64,000 nt of DNA from Chryseobacterium sp. 7 (lineage in GTDB: Bacteria; Bacteroidota; Bacteroidia; Flavobacteriales; Weeksellaceae): positions 1,426,001 through 1,490,000 of the forward strand of contig NZ_RCCA01000001.1 in the NCBI RefSeq assembly GCF_003663845.1, written 5' to 3'. Position 1 is the stretch's first letter. Each line of letters begins with the position of its first letter. Of the stretch, positions 17,673 to 24,293 are shown piece by piece. A model generated the notes under the pieces. That model was not told the DNA's origin and did not search any database. It saw nothing but the letters and a program-made list of their open reading frames with translations. A program made the position numbers and the translations under genes.

Positions 17673-17694
17673 TATGTAACAAAAGTAACTGTAC
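17673..17694 (+). promoter_or_regulatory. Putative Crp/Fnr-type operator upstream of the persulfide dioxygenase gene
   Basis: The core GTAAC-AAAA-GTAAC (17677-17690) is a near-dyad (4 of 5 pairs match). Twenty of 22 positions equal or resemble the 16801-16822 site. A TTTGTATCA element begins 39 bases after the start of the core, the same spacing as in the first promoter. Confidence 0.6.
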
Positions 17695-17752
17695 AGGAAA
17701 AAGGAAAGCAGGAGATTTGTATCAGATAACAGAATCAAAAAAATAAAATACA

Positions 17753-19174
17753 ATGAAAATAGAACAGATTTATACAGGATGCCTCGCACAGGGTGCTTAC
17801 TATATCACCTCAGCCGGAGAAGCTGCAATTATTGATCCTTTAAGAGAAACACAGCCTTATATCAACAGACTGGAAGAAGATGGAGTACAGTTAAAATATA
17901 TTTTTGAAACCCATTTTCATGCAGATTTTGTAAGCGGACATCTTGATTTAAGCCACAAAACCGGAGCTCCTGTCGTTTATGGTCCCACAGCTAATCCTGA
18001 ATTTGAAGCGATTATCGCAAAAGATGAGCAGGTATTTGAATTGGGAAATATTAAAATTAAAGTTCTTCATACACCAGGACACACCCTGGAAAGCTCATGC
18101 TACCTACTGATCGATGAAAATGGGATTGAAAAAGTACTTTTCAGTGGTGATACCTTGTTCCTGGGAGATGTAGGCCGTCCGGATCTAGCCCAGAAAGGAG
18201 CTGATATGACGCAGGAAGAGCTGGCAGGACTTTTATATGATAATTTGTACAATAAAATATTGCCTTTAGATGATGATATTACTGTCTATCCAGCTCACGG
18301 AGCTGGTTCTGCCTGTGGTAAAAATATGCAGAAAGAAACCATAGATACACTGGGAAATCAGAAAAGAACCAATTATGCTTTGAATCAAAAGGATAAACAG
18401 AGTTTTATCAATGAAGTAACAGATGGTCTTTTGCCTCCGCCAGCATATTTCGGGATGAATGTGATGATGAATAAAAAAGGGTGCAGCAGTTTTGAAGAAG
18501 TCCTTTCGCAAGGGCTGCATGCTATTCCCCTAGAACAGTTTGAAGAAATTGCTGAAGCTTCAGGAGCTTTGATTTTAGATGTAAGAACCAGTAGTAAATT
18601 TGCCAGTGGTTTTATTCCACAGTCTGTCAATATAGGATTGGATGGTGATTTTGCCCCTTGGGTGGGTGCTTTAGTGGCAGATGTAAACCAGCCTATTCTG
18701 CTGGTAACGGAAAATGGAAACGAAGAAGAAGCTGTAACGCGTTTGAGCAGGGTCGGATTTGATCATATTTTAGGCTTTTTGGAAGGAGGTTTCGAAGCCT
18801 GGAAAAAAAATGGAAAAGAAACAGACTTTGTCAATCGTATTTCGGCACAACAGTTTGAAGCCGAAATCAAAGAAAAAGAAGCAAAAATCATTGATGTAAG
18901 AAAAGAAAGCGAATATCATGCAGAACATATTCATGAAGCCTACAGCAAGCCTCTTGCTTACATCAACGAATGGATTCATAAGATAAAGTCAGTGGAGCAT
19001 TTCTATATACACTGTGGAAGCGGTTATAGAAGCATGATAGCAGCGAGCATCCTTCAGGCAAGAGGGTACAGGAACTTTTCAGAAATTGAAGGAGGTTTTA
19101 AAGCGATCGCATCTGAAAATATTCCTAAAAGTGATTTTGTGTGTCAGACTAAAATTTTAAATAAATTAGATTAA
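17753..19174 (+). CDS. MBL-fold persulfide dioxygenase fused to two rhodanese domains
   Basis: A 473-aa cytoplasmic protein. Residues 1-240 are a metallo-beta-lactamase fold of the ETHE1/persulfide-dioxygenase type, with THFHADFVSGH (His54, His56, Asp58), HTPGHT and the GDTLFLGDVGRPDL segment. Two rhodanese domains follow (about 262-355 and 365-470). The first lacks the active-site Cys (LLVTENGNEEEA), so it is probably inactive. The second has Cys421 in HCGSGYRS. Likely reaction: oxidation of glutathione- or protein-bound persulfide to sulfite, with the rhodanese handling sulfane sulfur. Eleven bases before the YeeE gene, forming an operon. Confidence 0.9.
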   Translation: MKIEQIYTGCLAQGAYYITSAGEAAIIDPLRETQPYINRLEEDGVQLKYIFETHFHADFVSGHLDLSHKTGAPVVYGPTANPEFEAIIAKDEQVFELGNIKIKVLHTPGHTLESSCYLLIDENGIEKVLFSGDTLFLGDVGRPDLAQKGADMTQEELAGLLYDNLYNKILPLDDDITVYPAHGAGSACGKNMQKETIDTLGNQKRTNYALNQKDKQSFINEVTDGLLPPPAYFGMNVMMNKKGCSSFEEVLSQGLHAIPLEQFEEIAEASGALILDVRTSSKFASGFIPQSVNIGLDGDFAPWVGALVADVNQPILLVTENGNEEEAVTRLSRVGFDHILGFLEGGFEAWKKNGKETDFVNRISAQQFEAEIKEKEAKIIDVRKESEYHAEHIHEAYSKPLAYINEWIHKIKSVEHFYIHCGSGYRSMIAASILQARGYRNFSEIEGGFKAIASENIPKSDFVCQTKILNKLD

Positions 19175-19184
19175 AAAATAAAGA

Positions 19185-19748
19185 ATGTTGGAGATTATAA
19201 AAGAACCATGGCCGTGGTATGTTGCTGGTCCGTTGATTGGGCTTACCGTTCCTGCTTTGTTAATTATGGGAAATAAATCCTTTGGAATAAGTTCCTCACT
19301 AAGGCATATCTGTGCGGCTTGTATACCTGCCAATTTGAATTTTTTCAAATACGACTGGAAAAAAGAAGCCTGGAATTTATTTTTTGTGCTGGGAATCTTC
19401 TTCGGTGGAATGATTGCTGCTCATTTTTTAGTGAACCCTAATGAAATAACAGTAAATCCCAATCTGAAAACAGAACTGGCCGGCTATGGAATTACAGACT
19501 ACAGCAATCTGGTTCCCGTACAGCTGATGAATTTTGAAAGTCTTTTGACACTGAGAGGATTTATCACAATGGTTGCGGGAGGATTTTTGGTAGGCTTCGG
19601 GACAAGATATGCAGGAGGATGTACCAGCGGGCATGCCATTATGGGGCTTTCCAATCTGCAGTGGCCCTCTTTGGTAGCAACAATATGTTTTATGATCGGA
19701 GGGTTTTTAATGGCCAATCTTATTCTGCCTGCCATTCTTTCCCTGTAA
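19185..19748 (+). CDS. YeeE/YedE-family membrane protein (first of pair)
   Basis: A 187-aa membrane protein with four to five hydrophobic segments. The signature GFGTRYAGGCTSGHAIMGLS (near residues 133-152) contains the conserved Cys of YeeE/YedE (TsuA-like) proteins, which relay thiosulfate or other sulfur species through membrane cysteines. A second pair of Cys lies in ICAACIPANL near residue 43. It is a half-length form; the second half is encoded next (19776-20267), and together they probably form one channel. Same operon as the persulfide dioxygenase. Confidence 0.88.
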   Translation: MLEIIKEPWPWYVAGPLIGLTVPALLIMGNKSFGISSSLRHICAACIPANLNFFKYDWKKEAWNLFFVLGIFFGGMIAAHFLVNPNEITVNPNLKTELAGYGITDYSNLVPVQLMNFESLLTLRGFITMVAGGFLVGFGTRYAGGCTSGHAIMGLSNLQWPSLVATICFMIGGFLMANLILPAILSL

Positions 19749-19775
19749 GTATAATTTTAAAAGAGAATTTGAATC

Positions 19776-20267
19776 ATGATAAAAGAAAAAGAACAGGATA
19801 TTCATTATCAGGATGCTGTTTGTGGGAACGAAGAAAAGGCTCTTACTCATCAGTGGTATCACAATCTGAAATATCTCGCTGCAGGAATTATTTTCGGGAT
19901 TATTTTTGTGAAAGCTGAAGTCATCAGCTGGTTCAGAATACAGGAAATGTTCCGCCTGCAGTCTTTTCATATGTACGGAATTATTGGAAGTGCTGTATTA
20001 GTGGGCGTAATTTCAGTTTGGCTGATCAAAAAATTCAATATAAAAACAATCCATGGTGAACCCATTACCCTGACTCCTAAAAAGTTTAATAAAGGCCAGA
20101 TCTATGGAGGGTTGATATTTGGTTTTGGCTGGGCTATTACAGGAGCTTGCCCCGGACCTTTGTTTGCTCAGATCGGAACAGGAGCATTAGCCGTATCCGT
20201 TACTCTTTTGAGTGCTGTTGCCGGAACATGGGTATATGGATATTTTAAAGATCAATTACCACATTAG
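19776..20267 (+). CDS. YeeE/YedE-family (DUF6691-type) membrane protein, second of pair
   Basis: A 163-aa protein: a hydrophilic N-terminus (MIKEKEQDIHYQD...) and then four hydrophobic segments. The motif GWAITGACPGPLFAQIGTG near the C-terminus matches the second-half YeeE/YedE signature with its conserved Cys. It follows the first YeeE gene by 27 bases, and a terminator closes the operon. The division of one YeeE-type transporter into two genes is common in Bacteroidota and Proteobacteria. Confidence 0.87.
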   Translation: MIKEKEQDIHYQDAVCGNEEKALTHQWYHNLKYLAAGIIFGIIFVKAEVISWFRIQEMFRLQSFHMYGIIGSAVLVGVISVWLIKKFNIKTIHGEPITLTPKKFNKGQIYGGLIFGFGWAITGACPGPLFAQIGTGALAVSVTLLSAVAGTWVYGYFKDQLPH

Positions 20268-20328
20268 AAAGAATTTGATGATGCTTACAACAAAATAATA
20301 CCATCAATTTTTGTAATTAAAAATAGAT

Positions 20329-20361
20329 AAAGACTGCAGATCATTTTTCTGTAGTCTTTTT
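20329..20361 (+). terminator. Terminator of the sulfur operon
   Basis: Stem AAAGACTGCAGA / TCTGTAGTCTTT (one G-U pair) and a short T-rich loop, followed by TTTT. Confidence 0.8.
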
Positions 20362-20412
20362 ACTTTTCTACCAGCCGGAAAATCGTTAATTTGTAGGCCT
20401 AATAAACCTGAT

Positions 20413-21404
20413 ATGCAAAGTAGACGAAACTTTATAAAAAAAACCGCTGCAGCTTCCCTTGCATTGGCTGTAAATCCACTAGATTTAATCGCTAAAGACA
20501 TTCCTGAAACTCCTAAAACGATTAACAAACCCATTGTCCTTTCTACATGGAATTTCGGGCTAAAAGCCAATGAAGAAGCCTGGACAATCCTTGGAAAAGG
20601 AGGAAAAGCTTTGGACGCGGTTGAAAAAGGAGTACGTCTCGTAGAGTTGGATCCAAAAGAAAGAAGTGTAGGATACGGAGGCCGTCCGGACAGAGATGGA
20701 AGAGTGACATTGGATGCCTGCATCATGGATGAAAATTATAATATCGGTTCTGTTGCATGTCTGGAACATGTTAAAAATCCAATTTCTGTTGCAAGAGCCG
20801 TAATGGAAAAGACCCCCACGTAATGCTGGTAGGAGATGGAGCATTGCAGTTTGCCCTTTCACAGGGATTTAAAAAAGAAAATCTTCTCACTCCCGAATCG
20901 GAAAAAGAATGGAAAGAATGGTTAAAAACCAGCCAGTATAAGCCAATTGCCAATATTGAAAACCACGATACGATAGGAATGATTGCTTTGGATGCTCAGG
21001 GAAATCTTTCCGGAGCCTGTACAACCAGCGGAATGGCATTCAAAATGCATGGCAGAGTAGGAGATTCTCCAATTATCGGAGCAGGTCTGTTTGTAGATAA
21101 TGAAGTGGGAGCCGCTACAGCAACAGGTCATGGTGAAGAGGTGATAAGAACTGTAGGAACTCATCTTGTGGTTGAACTGATGAGACAAGGCAGAAATCCA
21201 CAGGAAGCCTGTAAAGAAGCCGTTGAAAGAATCGTAAAGATTACTCAGCGAAGAAACAAAAATCTGAAAGATATTCAGGTAGGCTTCATCGCCATCAATA
21301 AACAGGGAGAATATGGCTCTTACTGTATTCAGGACGGATTCAACTTTGCGGTGTATGACCAGAAAGGTAACCGCCTTGAAAAACCTGAATTTGCTTTAAA
21401 ATAA
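20413..21404 (+). pseudogene. N4-(beta-N-acetylglucosaminyl)-L-asparaginase, frameshifted
   Basis: The two parts together match flavobacterial glycosylasparaginase. Part 1 (20413-20823) has a Tat-like signal (RRNFIKKTAAASLALAV) and the alpha-subunit N-terminus (STWNFGLKANEEAW, SVGYGGRPDRDG). Part 2 (20823-21404) contains the autocleavage and catalytic site NHDTIGM (nucleophile Thr codon at 20970-20972) and GRVGDSPIIGAGLF. The frame breaks at a run of five C (20814-20818); a sixth C would restore EKTPHVMLVGDG. The break leaves TAATG, where stop and next start overlap. It therefore could be a pseudogene, a sequencing error, or two coupled polypeptides. The enzyme cleaves the GlcNAc-Asn bond of glycopeptides in the periplasm. 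Confidence 0.85.
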
Positions 21405-21568
21405 TTGTATAATAGAAGCAATAAATAGCCAGAGTTATAAATAAACTTTATCGGAGATAAAATCCTTGCGCCCTAAAAGAATGCTACAGGAAAAATCTTT
21501 GTGTTATTCCAACAAAAAATAGCAAATCAATAGGAATTTAGCCCATTTAAACAAATCAACGACATCTA

Positions 21569-21582
21569 TTGGCTTTAGCCAA
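21569..21582. repeat. Palindrome TTGGCTTTAGCCAA (dispersed family)
   Basis: Perfect 14-base palindrome just before the lipoprotein gene. The same sequence occurs at 55782-55795, with variants at 55746-55757 and near 27928. The surrounding gap 21405-21568 shows no gene. Confidence 0.6.
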
Positions 21583-21595
21583 ACATAAAATAAAC

Positions 21596-22150
21596 ATGAA
21601 AAGAACGATAATCGCTTCCTTATTTCTCATCATTGCATGTAAGGAAGAAAAGAAGGAAATTAAAATAGCCGTAGAATCACCTCAAATAGAAGAAAAAGTA
21701 ATTCAGAATAATCAGTCTGATGAAGCTGAAGCTGCAAAAAAATGGCTGGAAAAAAGTATAGTTGATTATTTTAAAGCCAATATTGAAAACGGAGAAAAGA
21801 ATTTGCAGAAGATCACTACCAAAGACTATTTTGATTATAAAATGGACGCTATGAATGTTGATCTTGATGTAGACGGAAGTCTTACTCAAAAAGAATTTCA
21901 GGATAAATGGAAATCTAAATTTGATACCACCAAAGCAGGTATTGGTATAGGATTTCTCATTCCTGCACAGGATTGGATTAATATTGAAGTAGAAAGCTGT
22001 GATTTAAAATCCTCCTCTAAAGATGAATATATCTTCAATGTTGTGTTGAGAGATGATGGTTTTAAAGCACATTATCCATCTGTTGTAAAAGTAGTAAAAG
22101 AAAGCGGTTCATTTCTTATAGCAGATGTATTGCAGGATGAACCGAAGTAA
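21596..22150 (+). CDS. Hypothetical lipoprotein
   Basis: About 184 aa from the ATG at 21596; an upstream in-frame TTG (21569) lies inside a palindromic repeat and would spoil the signal peptide. The N-terminus is a lipoprotein signal (MKRTIIASLFLIIAC, Cys15), followed by a charged linker. The rest (AKKWLEKSIVDYFKANIENG..., DYKMDAMNVDLDVDGSLTQKEF...) looks like a small alpha+beta domain; an NTF2-like/DUF3828-type fold is possible but not shown. I do not recognise a function. It is 18 bases upstream of cutC and may be co-transcribed with it. Confidence 0.7.
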   Translation: MKRTIIASLFLIIACKEEKKEIKIAVESPQIEEKVIQNNQSDEAEAAKKWLEKSIVDYFKANIENGEKNLQKITTKDYFDYKMDAMNVDLDVDGSLTQKEFQDKWKSKFDTTKAGIGIGFLIPAQDWINIEVESCDLKSSSKDEYIFNVVLRDDGFKAHYPSVVKVVKESGSFLIADVLQDEPK

Positions 22151-22168
22151 AATTAAATAAATCATAGA

Positions 22169-22831
22169 ATGTCAAAAATAGAAATAGCTTGTTTTAACCC
22201 TGAATCAGCAGTAATTGCGTTTGAAAACGGAGCAGACAGAATAGAATTATGTGACGGTCTTAGTGAAGGAGGAACTACTCCGGATTTCGAAACCATGAAA
22301 AAACTTCGCGAAAAAATTACAATTCCGATATTTGTGATGATTCGTCCCAGAGGCGGAGATTTTACCTATTCTGATTCTGAATTTGAACAGATGAAAAATG
22401 ATTTGATTCATTTAAAAACTTTACAGGCAGACGGTTTTGTATTCGGAATTTTAGATAAAAATGATGAGGTTAATACAGAACAGAATAAAGCTTTAGTTGA
22501 ATTAGCTGCACCACTTCCATGCACTTTTCACCGCGCTTTCGATCGTGCTGTAAGTCTGGGAGATTCTTTAGAAAAAGTAATTGAATGCGGCTTTACAACG
22601 ATCCTTACTTCCGGCCAGAAACCGAATGTATCTGAAGGAAAAGAAAATCTTAAAAAACTGATTGAACTTTCCGATGGAAGAATAGAAATCCTTGTTGGAG
22701 GTGGACTTCGTTCATCCAATATTGAAGAAATTAGAGCTGTTACCAATGCCGGTTACTTTCACTCTTCAGCCATTACGGATGGCGGTGCTTTTGCCAATCC
22801 GGATGAAGTGATTGCATTGAAGAGCAAGTAA
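22169..22831 (+). CDS. cutC: CutC-family protein
   Basis: A 220-aa TIM-barrel protein. Typical stretches: GADRIELCDGLSEGGTTPDF, FVMIRPRGGDFTYSD, DGFVFGILDKND, CTFHRAFDRAVS, and the C-terminal GGGLRSSNIEEI with FHSSAI. CutC was linked to copper homeostasis in E. coli and human, but the biochemical role remains unclear. The length and conserved Arg/His residues look normal. It follows the lipoprotein gene closely. The repeat element with IS copy 2 begins 24 bases after the stop. Confidence 0.93.
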   Translation: MSKIEIACFNPESAVIAFENGADRIELCDGLSEGGTTPDFETMKKLREKITIPIFVMIRPRGGDFTYSDSEFEQMKNDLIHLKTLQADGFVFGILDKNDEVNTEQNKALVELAAPLPCTFHRAFDRAVSLGDSLEKVIECGFTTILTSGQKPNVSEGKENLKKLIELSDGRIEILVGGGLRSSNIEEIRAVTNAGYFHSSAITDGGAFANPDEVIALKSK

Positions 22832-22951
22832 TGTAACTGTACAATTGCAATAAATTAAACGCAAAGTTTAAAAATAAACTATATTATAATTTGAGAGAGC
22901 AAAGAGTTGCGGCAAAGCCGCTGAAAGCTTAAGAATAAATACATTCGCTTA

Positions 22952-23797
22952 GAGCCTGTTTAAATTTTATTGAGTAATAATTTTATAGCGGATAATTTGG
23001 TCATATTTTCGGAAGACTCATGCAGTAGTTCATAGTTCCTACAAAGCCTTCTGTCATTATCAAACCAAGCAAAAGTTCTTTCTATTACCCATCGTTTACT
23101 TACGGGTTTAAACTCTTTTTTAGCTTGTTTTTCTTTATCCCGACTTACCACTTTTACCAGGTATGAATAAAGGCTATGAGCTTTATCTAGAAAATCTCCT
23201 CTATAGCCTGCATCAGCAAGAATACACTTGAAATTCATCAGCTCTTCCCTGAGTAATCTAAGCAAAAGCAATCCAGCCTTACTATCATGAATATTGGCTA
23301 CACAAACCATCACTGCGATTAAAAATCCATTCTTATCTACTAGCACATGGCGTTTTATTCCTTTTATTTTCTTATTTCCATCTACGCCATGAAGACCTCT
23401 ATTATTGCCCCAGCGTACACTTTGGCTATCCATTATTCCTAAGGAGGCTTCTGCTCGCTGACCCTTTTTTATACGAACTTTCATTCGTAGCTTTTCTAGA
23501 ATTAAGTCAAAATATCCCAACTCCGTCCAACGGATATAATAGTAATAAACCAATTGCCATTTGGGGAAATCTTTAGGAAGCATACGCCACTGGCAACCTG
23601 TTTTTATCAAATACATTAAGGAGTTCCAAATCAAAAGAAGAGGATATTTTCTCTTTCTCTCTTTTAGGTTCATCGTTTTCTTTATATATTGCCACTGGTT
23701 TTCAGTTAAATCGGTTGGGTATTTCATTTTTTTTTTTCAAATATCCAACCTCTGAAAGCCTCTTAACAAAATTTTCTACGAAAATTTAAACAGGCTC
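22952..23797 (-). mobile_element. IS5-family insertion sequence, copy 2 (846 bp)
   Basis: Same length, same 17-bp terminal repeats and same sequence as copy 1 (12569-13414). It is flanked on both sides by TTA, a clean 3-bp target duplication of the TNA type. The two copies have the same orientation and are 9.5 kb apart, so recombination between them could delete or duplicate the intervening genes. Confidence 0.95.
22960..23727 (-). CDS. IS5-family transposase (copy 2)
   Basis: Protein identical to the copy 1 transposase: 255 aa, intact DDE residues (MDSQSV, ADAGYRG, WVIERTFAW). No outward ORF is truncated by this insertion. Confidence 0.93.
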   Translation of the reverse strand: MKYPTDLTENQWQYIKKTMNLKERKRKYPLLLIWNSLMYLIKTGCQWRMLPKDFPKWQLVYYYYIRWTELGYFDLILEKLRMKVRIKKGQRAEASLGIMDSQSVRWGNNRGLHGVDGNKKIKGIKRHVLVDKNGFLIAVMVCVANIHDSKAGLLLLRLLREELMNFKCILADAGYRGDFLDKAHSLYSYLVKVVSRDKEKQAKKEFKPVSKRWVIERTFAWFDNDRRLCRNYELLHESSENMTKLSAIKLLLNKI

Positions 23798-23906
23798 TTA
23801 ATCCAATCGATTGAAAATCGATTCTTTCTTAGCTCCCTTAAAATAGTGCATAAAAGAAATAAATACTTTGCGTTTAAATAAATAATTAAAATAAAAACAC
23901 AAATGA

Positions 23907-24293
23907 ATGACCGAAAACGAATTATCCTACAAAATAATAGGAGCTGCTATAGAAGTACATAAAAACCTAGGAGTTGGTCTTTTAGAAAATGCATATGAAA
24001 CAGCTTTAGCTTATGAATTAAAGATGTTGGGACTGAATGTTAAGCAACAGTCGTCTTTATCTTTAAAGTATAAAGAAATTTGTATAGAAAATGCCTACAG
24101 AATTGACTTGATTGTAGAAGATAAAGTTATTGTAGAAGTGAAATCTATATTGGAGCTACATCCTATTTTTCATTCACAGGTATTGACGTATCTGAAACAG
24201 ACTGATATAAAATTGGGATTGCTTATTAATTTTAATAATGAACTTATTAAATACGGTATCCACAGAATTGTAAACAAAATTATTGATGAATAG
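23907..24293 (+). CDS. GxxExxY protein
   Basis: A 128-aa protein containing the defining motif (GLLENAY, residues 24-30). The core RIDLIVEDKVIVEVKS carries the Asp-(Glu-x-Lys) arrangement of PD-(D/E)xK nuclease-like folds. The family is widespread in Bacteroidota, often beside mobile elements; its function is not established, and a nuclease role is only inferred. It lies just after IS copy 2 and overlaps the beta-mannosidase start by 8 bases, so the two may be translationally coupled. Confidence 0.85.
   Translation: MTENELSYKIIGAAIEVHKNLGVGLLENAYETALAYELKMLGLNVKQQSSLSLKYKEICIENAYRIDLIVEDKVIVEVKSILELHPIFHSQVLTYLKQTDIKLGLLINFNNELIKYGIHRIVNKIIDE

Larger units (their letters stand above)
22855..23877. 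repeat. Palindromic intergenic repeat interrupted by IS copy 2
   Basis: Perfect 13-bp inverted arms (TTAAACGCAAAGT at 22855-22867, complement at 23865-23877) enclose about 174 bases of non-coding sequence plus the IS. This looks like a REP/MITE-type element between cutC and the GxxExxY gene that served as the landing site of the IS. Confidence 0.55.

Noticed and set aside
20413-20823. Independent 136-aa gene
   Set aside because: It is clearly the N-terminal part of glycosylasparaginase; one base restores the full frame.
12569-23797. Composite transposon formed by the two IS copies
   Set aside because: The outer flanks (TAA left of copy 1, TTA right of copy 2) do not match, and copy 2 has its own TTA duplication, so it moved alone. 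The enclosed genes look chromosomal.
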